64,000 bases of DNA from Poriferisodalis sp965221945. Lineage in GTDB: Bacteria; Actinomycetota; Acidimicrobiia; Acidimicrobiales; Poriferisodalaceae. The stretch spans positions 992,001 to 1,056,000 of the forward strand of contig NZ_OZ244925.1 of assembly GCF_965221945.1 (NCBI RefSeq), given 5' to 3'. Made by a program: the position numbers and the translations under genes. This document shows positions 42,269-50,810 of this stretch, one piece after another. Within the stretch, counting starts at the first letter, position 1, and every line of letters starts with the position of its first letter. Below the pieces are notes generated by a model. It made no database searches and was not told the origin of the DNA. It saw only the letters and a program-made list of their open reading frames with translations.

Positions 42269-43984
42269 ATGAGGGGTACCCAGTTGACGTTGACGAGCGA
42301 GGCACTGCCGCCTCCGGCGTGGACGCCGAACCCTGAGGGCGAGCACGGCGAGGTGTTCACTCGCCGGTGGGTGGTGGACCTCATCCTGGACCTGGTCGGG
42401 TACCGGCCGGAGGCTGACCTCGGTGGATCCACCATCGTGGAACCGGCGTGTGGCTGCGGGGCCTTCCTGCTTCCCATCGTCGAGCGGCTGTCCGAATCCA
42501 GCGCAATGCATGGGCGAGTACTCGCTGATCTCGACGACGCAGTCCGGGGCTTTGACCTACTGGCGCACAACGCCGACCACACGCGCAAGGCCGTCACCGC
42601 GAAGCTGTTGGAACTCGGCGAGTCGTTAAGCACTGCCGAGCACCTGACCCAAAGCTGGGTCACGACGGGCGACTTCCTGCTCACCGATCATGGGGACGAC
42701 GTCGCCGACTTCGTGGTTGGCAATCCGCCGTATGTCCGGCTGGAGCAGATACCGGACGAAGTCAGCGACGCCTACCGGTCCGAATGCTCGACGATGCGGG
42801 GCCGAGCAGACTTGTTCGTCGGGTTCTTCGAGAAGGGCTTGGCGCTGCTGGCGCCAAGCGGCCGTCTCGGGTTCATCTGTGCTGATCGTTGGATGCGCAA
42901 CCAGTACGGCGCCCGATTGCGCCAGCTTGTCGGCGACCGGTACGCACTTGAAGCGCTCATCGAGATGCACGACGCCGACGCATTCGAAGCCTCGGTGTCT
43001 TCCTACCCAGCCATCACCGTTCTGCGCAATGCGCCGCAAGGACGGGTAAAGCTCGTCGAGGCCCGTCCTTCATTCGACGAAGCGGCAAGCCGCCGTCTTG
43101 CACCCTGGCTTCGCTCAGAAGCAGACGAGGAGCCGGCCGACGCTTCCTTCGAGGTCGCGGAGCTGAGGGGATGGTTCACAGGCGGCGACCACTGGCCGAC
43201 AGGTTCGCCCCACGTCCTCGAACTGTTGGCAGACCTCGAATCCCGATTCCCTCCGCTGGAAGATCCGCGGACCGGGACGCGAGTCGGAATCGGCGTCGCG
43301 ACCGGCTGCGATGACGTCTACATCTCTGATGCCCCGCAGGGCATCGAGGACGATCGGCTGCTGCCTCTCGTGACTGCTGGCGACATCGTCAGCGGGCAAC
43401 CGAAGTGGGGCGGCCGCTACTTGATCAACCCATGGGAGGACGGGCGGCTCGTGGACCTCGTCGAGTTCCCCCGTCTTGCTGCGTACTTTCGAGTCCACGA
43501 GTCACGGGTACGCCGCCGGCACGTTGCGAGGCGACGGCCGAGCACCTGGTACAGAACAATCGACCGTGTGACCCCTGGACTGCGGGAACGACCCAAGCTG
43601 CTGATCCCGGACATCAAGTCGGCTGCTCATCCGGTGCTCGACGAGGGGCACTACTACCCCCACCACAACCTCTACTTCGTCGTCTCGGATGTCTGGGACC
43701 TCGAAGTGCTTGGCGGCCTCCTGCTGTCTGATATCGCGAACCTCTTCGTTGGGGCCTACTGCGTCAAGATGCGAGGTGGGACGTATCGCTTCCAAGCGCA
43801 ATACCTGCGCAAGATCCGCTTGCCGTTTCCGGCTGATGTCTCAACCGGGGACGCAGACGAGCTACGCACAGCGTTTCGCCGCCGAGACGCCAGGGCAGCA
43901 ACCAAGACGGCCGCGAGCATCTATGGACTCGACGAAGGCACGCTCGCCGCACTTGCGGCTCGAAGGTCTTCAGCACGGGTTTAG
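42269..43984 (+). CDS. Type II N6-adenine DNA methyltransferase (TaqI/Eco57I-like)
   Basis: A 571-residue gamma-class m6A methyltransferase. Motif X/I region: TRRWVVDLILDLVGY and VEPACGCGAFLLP (residues 57-69) binds SAM; the catalytic NPPY is at residues 152-155. A C-terminal target-recognition domain follows (GDIVSGQPKWGGRYLINPW…LLIPDIKSAAHPVLDEGHYYPHHNLYFV), typical of TaqI-C. It modifies one adenine of an asymmetric or palindromic site and protects against the nuclease encoded next door. The start follows a plausible ribosome site. Confidence 0.9.
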   Translation: MRGTQLTLTSEALPPPAWTPNPEGEHGEVFTRRWVVDLILDLVGYRPEADLGGSTIVEPACGCGAFLLPIVERLSESSAMHGRVLADLDDAVRGFDLLAHNADHTRKAVTAKLLELGESLSTAEHLTQSWVTTGDFLLTDHGDDVADFVVGNPPYVRLEQIPDEVSDAYRSECSTMRGRADLFVGFFEKGLALLAPSGRLGFICADRWMRNQYGARLRQLVGDRYALEALIEMHDADAFEASVSSYPAITVLRNAPQGRVKLVEARPSFDEAASRRLAPWLRSEADEEPADASFEVAELRGWFTGGDHWPTGSPHVLELLADLESRFPPLEDPRTGTRVGIGVATGCDDVYISDAPQGIEDDRLLPLVTAGDIVSGQPKWGGRYLINPWEDGRLVDLVEFPRLAAYFRVHESRVRRRHVARRRPSTWYRTIDRVTPGLRERPKLLIPDIKSAAHPVLDEGHYYPHHNLYFVVSDVWDLEVLGGLLLSDIANLFVGAYCVKMRGGTYRFQAQYLRKIRLPFPADVSTGDADELRTAFRRRDARAATKTAASIYGLDEGTLAALAARRSSARV

Positions 43985-43997
43985 GACAGAGGAGTCA

Positions 43998-44837
43998 ATG
44001 AGCGCGACGTCGACGCCTCGGTGGATGACCAGCCCTCATTGCAGCCCGTTCGTCCCCGTCTTCCAGGAGGCAGTTCAGCGAGGGTATGGAAGCTGGGAAC
44101 AGGTCGAGGACGCCTTCCTGAAAGCAATGGAGGCATTCGACACTTCCGTTGCCGCCACTGCCGGAGCTGACCTGAACGACGAGGCGAAATCCGAACTCAC
44201 TGCTGATCTGCAAAATGGCAAGGGAGACTTCTTCAACGATTTGCTCGCCGTCTTGCTCCAGAGCTGCGCCGGGATCGAAGCCTTGGCGACGAGGTCTCGG
44301 GTTCCCGGGCTGATCGTTCCTGTCCACAACCTTGACGGTGCTTACCCGGATGAGGGCCCAATCCGGTTCCTGCTCGAGGCGAAGATGTTCGGGACGCCAA
44401 AGCACTCCAACAACCCGAGGCAAAATCCGATTGGGCGGCCTGGCTCGGCAGACATCGACAAGCGCGTCAAGGAGCTGGCCTTCAAGAGCATTGATCTCAA
44501 GGGCGAGTACAGCCGAAGGCGCACGGCTGAGGGCGAGGGCCAGCGCACTGGGGGAGCCGGCGGTGGCGACATCACAACATGGCTCCGGGGCATCGAGCCG
44601 AAGATCTATTTCTTCGTAGGTGTACGCGTGGTTGGCCAATCGGACTTTGACCGCGCGCTCAGGTGGGCCTCGACTGCCGAACAGGTCGTGGACGCCGTCG
44701 GCATGTTCTGCTTTGAACCGGTCGCAGAGGACCAGTTCACGACCTATCGCAAACGACTGGACGTGCCGCCGAGCCTTCAGATTGCGCGTGTCCTCTACAA
44801 AGCGTGCACCGACCTGCAAGCACTCGTCGACAACTAA
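43998..44837 (+). CDS. Putative type II restriction endonuclease
   Basis: A 279-residue protein starting at ATG 43998 with a GGAGGAG-type site, 13 bases after the methyltransferase stop. A PD-(D/E)xK-like core may be seen: the Asp in KGDFFNDLLAVLL, followed about 55 residues later by RFLLEAKMFG with E-x-K. The remaining sequence resembles no family I can name. Its place directly after the methyltransferase makes it the cognate nuclease. Confidence 0.65.
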   Translation: MSATSTPRWMTSPHCSPFVPVFQEAVQRGYGSWEQVEDAFLKAMEAFDTSVAATAGADLNDEAKSELTADLQNGKGDFFNDLLAVLLQSCAGIEALATRSRVPGLIVPVHNLDGAYPDEGPIRFLLEAKMFGTPKHSNNPRQNPIGRPGSADIDKRVKELAFKSIDLKGEYSRRRTAEGEGQRTGGAGGGDITTWLRGIEPKIYFFVGVRVVGQSDFDRALRWASTAEQVVDAVGMFCFEPVAEDQFTTYRKRLDVPPSLQIARVLYKACTDLQALVDN

Positions 44838-44965
44838 TTGCTCTCGCACGCCAAGAGGCGTGGGCAAGGGGAGTTCCGACGGATGAGAGGCAGCGGATGA
44901 CGAGTAGCGTCATCGTCGATCGCTCGGTGTGCAGGCCAGAGACTTCGAGAGGTGTCGCCGTGAGC

Positions 44966-45847
44966 ATGACCGCCATCCGTTCGCTCCAGAGGACTCCCGC
45001 TGCAGCGGGGCCAGAACCCGTCCTCGAGGCGCTGCGTGACGACGGCGGCGTGATCGTCGAGGGCATGTTTCCCCTTGAGACCATCGCCCAGATGCGTGCT
45101 GCCGCCGACGACTTCGCCCAAGGTGTCGAGCCGGGAGGAGCGACCCAAGGGCTTGGCGAGGACGGCAAGCGGTTCGTCGGCGCGAGCACGATCCGTTTCT
45201 CGAGCCTGGCTCGGCTGTCGCCGGCGTTCTTCGACATTCTCGACAACGAGCTGTATGCAGCCATCGCCGATGCGATGCTGCTGCCGGTCTGCGGCTCGTA
45301 CTGGCTGAACACCGCCCAGGTGATGTACATCGGGCCGGGGGAGCCGGAGCAGATGCTGCACCGCGACGCAAACAACTGGTGGGCGTTCGTCAAGGCGACG
45401 TGGCCCGATTCCCCCGAGGTCACCGTCAGCGCCATGATCGGTCTCGATGAGATCACCGAGGAACTCGGCGCGACCCGGGTGGTGCCGGGCAGCCATCGGC
45501 AGGCCGAGCTTGCTCGCTATGAGGAGCGCCCCTCGGTGCCGGCTGAGCTTGGGCCGGGGGACGCGCTGGTCTACTCGGGCTATGTACTGCACGGGGGCGG
45601 CGCCAATCTCACAGCCGATCAGTGGCGCCGGGCGATGCACGTCAGCTTCGTAGCTGGCTGGCTGACCCCCGAGGAAGCCAGTCCGCTCGATTTCGCACTC
45701 GGCGAACTCTCAGGGTGCAGCGAGCGCGTCCAGCGGCTGCTCGGGCACCGCTCCTACGACCCTCGCCCGTACAACGGCGGCGGTCTGTGGCTGCGTCACG
45801 TCCGCGAGATGCAGGACGTGGTGACCCAGGACGGCAACCCGGCCTGA
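44966..45847 (+). CDS. Phytanoyl-CoA dioxygenase family protein
   Basis: About 293 residues with the PhyH double-stranded beta helix: EALRDDGGVIVEGMF at the N-terminus, iron ligands H-x-D in QMLHRDANNWW, the distal His in GYVLHGGGAN, and an Arg two strands later (DQWRRAMHVSF) for 2-oxoglutarate. Start uncertain: ATG 44966, GTG 44960 or ATG 44897 are all in frame. A WWAF motif after the HxD is common in actinobacterial members. Hydroxylase of unknown substrate. Confidence 0.8.
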   Translation: MTAIRSLQRTPAAAGPEPVLEALRDDGGVIVEGMFPLETIAQMRAAADDFAQGVEPGGATQGLGEDGKRFVGASTIRFSSLARLSPAFFDILDNELYAAIADAMLLPVCGSYWLNTAQVMYIGPGEPEQMLHRDANNWWAFVKATWPDSPEVTVSAMIGLDEITEELGATRVVPGSHRQAELARYEERPSVPAELGPGDALVYSGYVLHGGGANLTADQWRRAMHVSFVAGWLTPEEASPLDFALGELSGCSERVQRLLGHRSYDPRPYNGGGLWLRHVREMQDVVTQDGNPA

Positions 45848-45897
45848 GACGACCGTCCTCCAGCTGCGTCGGAGTAGCTCTCGTTCGACGGCCCGAC

Positions 45898-46440
45898 TTA
45901 CTCGGCATCTCCCTCGCCCTCGTGTCCGGTCCCGTGCTCGTCCCTGCCTGACTCGGGATGGGCGCTCCAGGTGTCGAATTGCTCACCGTCCGCGGGGAGG
46001 GCGATCTGGGCTGACTCGCCGGGATGCAGGTCGCCTGGGGTGGTAGGTCCGAGTTCGACACCGTTGGACAGGTGGACTTCGACGCGGACTTGGTCGAGCA
46101 CGGCGTCGGATGTGTTGGTGACGGTGCCGACAAAGGCATCTTGGTCGGGGTCGTAGCGAAGGACGAGACGGGCGCCCCTGCGGCTTTCGTCGAACGACTC
46201 GTTCTTGGTGTATTGCGTGCCGGATTCCTCGTCGCCCTCAGCGCTCTCGGTGCCACCGGAGTGTTCGCCCGAGGACTCTTCGCCACCGTGTTCACCGGAG
46301 GACTCACCGCCGCCGTGTTCGCCGGAGGATTCGCCGCCGGCGTGTTCGCCTTCGGATTCGTTGTCGCCTCCGCAGGCGGCGAGCAGCAGGCCCAAGCACA
46401 GGGCCAGTGCGGCGACAACAGAACATTTGCGATTGGTCAT
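45898..46440 (-). CDS. Lipoprotein with acidic Gly/Glu/His repeat and FxLYD-like domain
   Basis: About 180 residues. The N-terminus is a lipoprotein signal peptide with lipobox LLAAC (Cys about residue 22). Residues 25-65 form a low-complexity repeat of the type GGESSGEHG, repeated at least three times, rich in Glu, Gly and His and able to bind metals. The C-terminal domain (FVGTVTNTSDAVLDQVRVEVHL…PGDLHPGESAQIALP) resembles FxLYD/immunoglobulin-like extracellular domains. Divergent from the response regulator, so it is a likely target or sensor partner of the two-component system. ATG 46440 fits the signal peptide. Confidence 0.75.
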   Translation of the reverse strand: MTNRKCSVVAALALCLGLLLAACGGDNESEGEHAGGESSGEHGGGESSGEHGGEESSGEHSGGTESAEGDEESGTQYTKNESFDESRRGARLVLRYDPDQDAFVGTVTNTSDAVLDQVRVEVHLSNGVELGPTTPGDLHPGESAQIALPADGEQFDTWSAHPESGRDEHGTGHEGEGDAE

Positions 46441-46538
46441 GAGTGAAGGGCTCCTTGGTTTCGATCGCGGTAGCGACCTCATCGAGACGCATAGTCGCTC
46501 CCGAACCCTGAGAGACCGGTAAGAACTACCACCTGTCT

Positions 46539-46555
46539 TCTCAGTTTTCTCTCAG
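46539..46555 (+). promoter_or_regulatory. Direct repeats, likely response-regulator binding site
   Basis: TCTCAG occurs twice with an 11-bp start-to-start spacing (46539 and 46550), the spacing used by OmpR/PhoB-family dimers; an inverted copy CTGAGAGA lies at about 46508. The site is in the gap between the divergent lipoprotein and response-regulator genes and could control both. Confidence 0.5.
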
Positions 46556-46589
46556 CTTCCTTTAGGCATATCTCGGCCAAGATGGGCAC

Positions 46590-47267
46590 GTGCGTGTTCT
46601 GCTGGTTGAGGACGAAGTCAACTTGGCGGAAGTGATCCGCGACGGTCTGGCAGAGCACGGAATGAATGCAGACGTCGAGCATGATGGCGCTGCGGGCCTG
46701 TGGCGGGCTCGCGAGGGCAGCTACGACGTGATTGTTCTGGACATCATGCTGCCGGGCCTCAACGGCTATCTGATCTGTCGGACACTGCGGGAAGAAGGCG
46801 ACTGGACACCGATCCTGATGCTGACCGCGAAAGACGGCGAGTGGGACGAAGCCGAGGCGCTCGACACCGGTGCAGACGATTTCCTGGCGAAACCGTTCTC
46901 GTTCGTCGTGCTGCTGGCCCGTCTGCGGGCTCTCGCCCGCCGGCCGGCGACTCCGCGGCCAGCGGTGCTGGAGGTGGGGGACCTGGTGTTCGATCCGGCG
47001 ACTGTCTCAGTTCGGCGTCAGGGTCACGAGATTGGCCTGAGCCGGACCGAGCTCGGAGTGCTGGAAGTGTTGATGCGCGCCGGCGGGGCACCCGTTTCGA
47101 AACGGGAGATCTTCGCCAGGGTGTGGGGATTCGACACTGACGTCGACCCCAAGATCGTCGAGGTGTACATCGGGTACCTGCGTCGCAAACTCGATGAGCC
47201 CTTCGGAGTCAGGACGATCACCAACCAGCGCGGCGTCGGATATCGGATAGTCGAGCCGGCGATATGA
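46590..47267 (+). CDS. OmpR/PhoB-family response regulator
   Basis: A 225-residue regulator starting with GTG. The receiver domain has the acidic pair ED in LLVEDEVN, phospho-acceptor Asp51 in VIVLDIMLPG, Thr in MLTAKDG and Lys in FLAKPFS. The C-terminal winged helix runs from about residue 125 (LSRTELGVLEVLMR…VYIGYLRRKLDEPF…RGVGYRI). It overlaps the kinase gene by 4 bases. Confidence 0.95.
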   Translation: MRVLLVEDEVNLAEVIRDGLAEHGMNADVEHDGAAGLWRAREGSYDVIVLDIMLPGLNGYLICRTLREEGDWTPILMLTAKDGEWDEAEALDTGADDFLAKPFSFVVLLARLRALARRPATPRPAVLEVGDLVFDPATVSVRRQGHEIGLSRTELGVLEVLMRAGGAPVSKREIFARVWGFDTDVDPKIVEVYIGYLRRKLDEPFGVRTITNQRGVGYRIVEPAI

Positions 47268-48571
47268 GGCTCCCGAGGCTCGGCTCTGTCCAGGTTCGGA
47301 CCACGTTGGCGGCAACGATGGCGACCGCGCTCGTGCTGGTGACGGCCTCGATAGTGATCGTGCAGCTCGTGGAGCGGAACCTTGCCAACAATGCGCGGGC
47401 TGCACTGGGCGATGCATTGGAGTCGGCTTCGCATGCGGCCAGTGGCGAAGGGTCCAGCGAGAGCGACGACGCAGAGGGTGCCGCAGGCGGTGCAGCCCAC
47501 GACGACGGTGCACCCATGGCCGAGCGGGATGCCGATGGCTCTGCTGGCGACCCAGAGCAAGCCTCCAGCAGTGATCTGCGAAACGAGCAACTCGCTGAGG
47601 CATCGATACAAGAGGTTCAGGACGGCGTCGACGCCGTGGCAGATGCGCTGAAGATCATCGTGCCGGTTGTCGTGCTGCTCCTCGGCGTCGCGACCTGGAT
47701 CACGGTCGGGCGGACGTTGCGACCCGTGCGCGACATCTCCCGCCGCGTCGCAGCGATCAGCGGGTCGACACTTGATGAACGAGTACCGGAACCCAGCGGC
47801 GACGACGAGATAGCAGAGCTGGCTGGATTGATGAACGAGATGCTGGACCGGCTCGAATCCGCCGCCGATCGCCAGCGAGCGTTCGTGGCAGACGCCAGTC
47901 ACGAACTCAGGTCACCACTGGCGACCATCGTCGCCGTGTCGGAGATTGCCCAGATCAGCAGCGATCCCCGGCGGCTTGCTGCGTTGGCCCCGAAGATCGA
48001 GGCCGAGGCCCTGCGAATGCAGGGTCTGGCAGCAGACCTGCTGGACTTGGCTCAACTCGACGCACAGCGCGATGACCGGGATTTCTCGACGGTCGATCTC
48101 TCAACGGTGTGCAGGGAGGTCGCGAGCCGGCTGGACGATGCCGATGTCGACATCGCTGTCTCCTCCAATGGGTCCGCTCTGGCACTTGGCAACAGCACAC
48201 AGATCGAACGTGCGGTGTTCAACGTCGTGGAGAACGCCGTTTGCCACGCCGCGAGTCGGGTGCAGATCATCACGATGAGCTCCGCGGACGCCGTGCGGGC
48301 AGTGGTCGAGGATGACGGGGCTGGCATCGCCGCTGCCGACCGGGAGCGGGTGTTTGACCGGTTCGTACGTCTCGACGAATCCCGGCAGCGTGACTCCGGC
48401 GGCGCCGGCATCGGTCTGTCCTTGGTCAAGGCAATCGTCGATCGGCATTCCGGAACGGTCGAGATCGGCGAATCGGCTGCTCTGGGCGGTGCTGCGGTGG
48501 TAGTTGAGCTGCCGCGCGGCGCAGCGGTGGAATTTGACGGCCCTGCCACGGCACAACGAACCGAGCCTTGA
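47264..48571 (+). CDS. Sensor histidine kinase
   Basis: A 435-residue membrane kinase. TM1 is at about 14-36, then a Ser/Glu/Ala-rich extracytoplasmic region, TM2 at about 130-150, a HAMP linker, and the phospho-acceptor His213 in DASHELRSPLATI. The ATPase domain has N in NVVENAVCHA, EDDGAGIAAADRE and GGAGIGLSLVKAI. Stop and start overlap with the regulator (ATGA). The acidic outer loop suggests metal or cationic-peptide sensing; the divergent His/Glu-rich lipoprotein fits this. Confidence 0.93.
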   Translation: MRLPRLGSVQVRTTLAATMATALVLVTASIVIVQLVERNLANNARAALGDALESASHAASGEGSSESDDAEGAAGGAAHDDGAPMAERDADGSAGDPEQASSSDLRNEQLAEASIQEVQDGVDAVADALKIIVPVVVLLLGVATWITVGRTLRPVRDISRRVAAISGSTLDERVPEPSGDDEIAELAGLMNEMLDRLESAADRQRAFVADASHELRSPLATIVAVSEIAQISSDPRRLAALAPKIEAEALRMQGLAADLLDLAQLDAQRDDRDFSTVDLSTVCREVASRLDDADVDIAVSSNGSALALGNSTQIERAVFNVVENAVCHAASRVQIITMSSADAVRAVVEDDGAGIAAADRERVFDRFVRLDESRQRDSGGAGIGLSLVKAIVDRHSGTVEIGESAALGGAAVVVELPRGAAVEFDGPATAQRTEP

Positions 48572-48685
48572 CGGCGACGACTCGGCCTGAGCAACCCCGA
48601 GGCGTACCGCTAACGTTCGCCGTCGTCGCTGTGGCGCGGCATCCACGACGTGACGAGGCAGAAGCTCGTCTGGCAGGAGCACCCG

Positions 48686-49105
48686 ATGGACTTTCTCAAG
48701 GTGAACAAAGGCGTGATCAAGGAGTTTCGCGAGAACGACGGCAACTGCAGCGGCTGGCTCAAGGGCGCTCCGATGATCCTGGTCACGATGACGGGCGCAA
48801 AGACCGGCCGTGAGCTGTGCTCGCCGCTCGTGTACTCGACCGACGGCGACGACATCGTGGTCATCGCCTCCAAGGGTGGCGCTGCTGAGAATCCGCTGTG
48901 GTACTACAACTTCGTTGCCAACCCGACGGTCACGGTTGAGGTCGGTACTGAGACCTGGGAAGCCACAGCGCATCTCACCGAAGGCGACGAGCGCAAGCGG
49001 CTCTTCGATGCCCAGGCTGCGATGATGCCGCAATTCGCCGAGTACGAGAAGAGCGCCGGCGAGCACGGCCGCGAGATCCCCGTCTTCCGCCTCGTCCGCA
49101 ACTGA
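48686..49105 (+). CDS. Deazaflavin (F420)-dependent nitroreductase family protein
   Basis: A 139-residue split-barrel protein of the Ddn family: MILVTMTGAKTGRELCSPLVY, DDIVVIASKGGAAENPLWYYNFVANPTVTVEV, and a C-terminal REIPVFRL. The GTKTGR- and S-x-G-G-A-x-x-x-P-x-W motifs bind F420. It reduces quinones or nitro compounds. ATG 48686 has GGAG 7 bases before it; an in-frame GTG at 48650 is less likely. Confidence 0.88.
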   Translation: MDFLKVNKGVIKEFRENDGNCSGWLKGAPMILVTMTGAKTGRELCSPLVYSTDGDDIVVIASKGGAAENPLWYYNFVANPTVTVEVGTETWEATAHLTEGDERKRLFDAQAAMMPQFAEYEKSAGEHGREIPVFRLVRN

Positions 49106-49114
49106 GCATCGATC

Positions 49115-49130
49115 GGGGGGGGGGGGGGGG
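49115..49130. repeat. Homopolymeric run of 16 G
   Basis: Sixteen consecutive G bases sit between the nitroreductase gene and the antitoxin at 49149, flanked by CGATC and ATCGA. A run of this length is hypermutable by slippage and may form a quadruplex; it lies 18 bases before the downstream start codon. Sequencing uncertainty in the exact length is possible. Confidence 0.8.
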
Positions 49131-49148
49131 ATCGACGAGGGCCTGCGG

Positions 49149-49448
49149 ATGGAGGCTCACCCGGGGGTCGTCTTCCGCGACGGGCCGACTGGTCGCCGAG
49201 CTGGTCTGGCAGCGGGGCCCGACGTGTGGGAGATCGTCGGACTGTTGAGAGACCTGCGAGGCAGCCTCGATGAACGAGCTGTCAGTGCGGCTGCCCACAT
49301 GGGTCTCGCAGAGTCTCAGGTCCGAACAGCCAGTCGCTACTACGCTGAGTACACGGACGAGATCGAATCTGAGATCGCCCGGAACGACGAAGCGGCAGAA
49401 CCCGAGTTGGTTGTCTGGGAAAACGAGCATCGACTGCTCCCAGGGTGA
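49149..49448 (+). CDS. DUF433-like antitoxin
   Basis: A 99-residue protein with a FRDGPTGRRAGLAAGPDVWEIVGLLRD segment and a C-terminal helix-turn-helix part (AAAHMGLAESQVRTASRYYAEY). This form accompanies DUF5615/PIN-like toxins. The end overlaps the next gene by 4 bases. It is probably the repressor-antitoxin. Confidence 0.65.
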   Translation: MEAHPGVVFRDGPTGRRAGLAAGPDVWEIVGLLRDLRGSLDERAVSAAAHMGLAESQVRTASRYYAEYTDEIESEIARNDEAAEPELVVWENEHRLLPG

Positions 49449-49909
49449 GGCCGCTTCTGGACGAGATGCACGCGCCAGCGGTCGCCGCTGAGCTGCGACT
49501 GCTCGGACACGATGTTGTCGCCGTCAAGGAGCGCAGCGAACTGGTGGGGTTACCCGATGCCGAATTGTTCATCACTGCGATCTCAGACGGCCGTGCAATC
49601 GTCACCGAGAACGTCAAGGACTTCGCCGCTCTTTACAAGCCGAACATCGCCGCCGGGCCTGCCGCTGACAGCCTGTTGCGCTGTGAAGACCGGCCGAGAC
49701 GGGAATCGGGAAACGCCGGGCTCAGGCATGCTGTGCCGGTGACGTCGCCGCAGAGATTCGTGGTGAAGGCGCTGCCGACCGACGGCGTGTCGCCGAGCGA
49801 GCTCTCGTTGCCCATGGCGCCGCACCCGCTCATGTACCAGGAGCAGGCGCACGACCCCGACCGCCTCATCCCACGAGGTCGCCTCATCGACATCCCCAAC
49901 CGCCAATGA
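49445..49909 (+). CDS. DUF5615-type PIN-like toxin, C-terminus replaced
   Basis: A 154-residue frame from GTG 49445. The first 68 residues match DUF5615 proteins (LLDEMHAP, ELRLLGHDVVAVKERSEL, LPDAELFITAISDGRAIVTENVKDF) with acidic residues as in PIN nucleases. After about base 49650 the sequence no longer resembles the family, which normally ends with a WL-containing helix. Probably a truncated gene fused to unrelated sequence, so toxicity is doubtful. It overlaps the DUF1697 gene by 4 bases. Confidence 0.55.
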   Translation: MRPLLDEMHAPAVAAELRLLGHDVVAVKERSELVGLPDAELFITAISDGRAIVTENVKDFAALYKPNIAAGPAADSLLRCEDRPRRESGNAGLRHAVPVTSPQRFVVKALPTDGVSPSELSLPMAPHPLMYQEQAHDPDRLIPRGRLIDIPNRQ

Positions 49910-50442
49910 CTGAGCGCTATCTCGTCATGCCCCGCGGCATCAACGTCGGAACTCACAACCGGGTGCCGATGGCGGAGCTGAGGTCGGTTCTGGCCGACGA
50001 GGGCTATTTCGACGTGGCCACCGTCTTGCAAAGCGGGAACGTGATTCTCACGGCTGCATCGGCGGTGCCCGAGGAGGTCGTTGCCGCAGGGCAGCAGTTG
50101 CTCTCCGAAGAGTTCGACGTCAACGTTCCTTGCGTCGCTCGAACAGCAGGCCAGATTCGTGCGGTGCTCGACCGCAATCCGTTTCGTGGGACCGTCACCG
50201 ACGGTTCGCGCTACCTGGTGAACTTCCTCTCCGAGAAGCCCGATCCTGAGGCCGTGGCCACGCTCTTGGCGGAGGACCACAATCCCGAGGCCATCGCGAT
50301 CGAAGGCACCGAGGCATTCGTCTGGACGCCAGACGGCGTCAAGGCAATGACCCTCTCCTACGCGTACCTGGAGAAGAGGCTCGGCATCGTCGCCACCGCC
50401 CGCAACTGGAACACGCTGCAAAAAATCGCCGCCAAACTCTGA
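49906..50442 (+). CDS. DUF1697 family protein
   Basis: A 178-residue protein with the DUF1697 features: YLVMPRGINVGTHNRVPMAELRSVLADEGYFDVATVLQSGNVIL, then LVNFLSEKP and a C-terminal TARNWNTLQKIA. The function of the family is not known; it is common in actinobacteria. ATG overlaps the stop of the preceding toxin-like gene. Confidence 0.85.
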   Translation: MTERYLVMPRGINVGTHNRVPMAELRSVLADEGYFDVATVLQSGNVILTAASAVPEEVVAAGQQLLSEEFDVNVPCVARTAGQIRAVLDRNPFRGTVTDGSRYLVNFLSEKPDPEAVATLLAEDHNPEAIAIEGTEAFVWTPDGVKAMTLSYAYLEKRLGIVATARNWNTLQKIAAKL

Positions 50443-50505
50443 CGCAGCTGCGATCATTCATGCCATGGCTGTTCACCAAGAGCCCTTGAGAGGTTCGTTG
50501 AAACG

Positions 50506-50799
50506 ATGAGCCTGACGAGAGCGCAGCGCGCCGAGGCGCTGGAAGAGTGGGCGGATCGAGTTGACCCAGCAGATCTCGTCGAAGCCGACACCGCATCGCT
50601 TCGGCTCATCAGCGAACTCGCGACTCGACGTGACACCATCGACGAAGAGCTTGTAGAGGCTGTGCGGTCAGCACGAGTCGAGGGTCGAAGTTGGTCCATG
50701 ATCGGGGCCATGCTCGGGGTGTCGAAGCAAGCAGCGCAACGGAAGTACGGGCCAAGGGTTGTCGCAGGAACGACAGAGACAGTGGAGCCTCGTCGGTAG
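50506..50799 (+). CDS. Small helix-turn-helix protein
   Basis: A 97-residue protein. The C-terminal half has a sigma-type HTH (VEAVRSARVEGRSWSMIGAMLGVSKQAAQRKYG), while the N-terminus is helical and acidic. Similar small proteins are frequent in actinobacteria with unknown targets. Stop at 50799, 12 bases before the convergent HNH gene end. Confidence 0.7.
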   Translation: MSLTRAQRAEALEEWADRVDPADLVEADTASLRLISELATRRDTIDEELVEAVRSARVEGRSWSMIGAMLGVSKQAAQRKYGPRVVAGTTETVEPRR

Positions 50800-50810
50800 C
50801 CCACCCTGCC

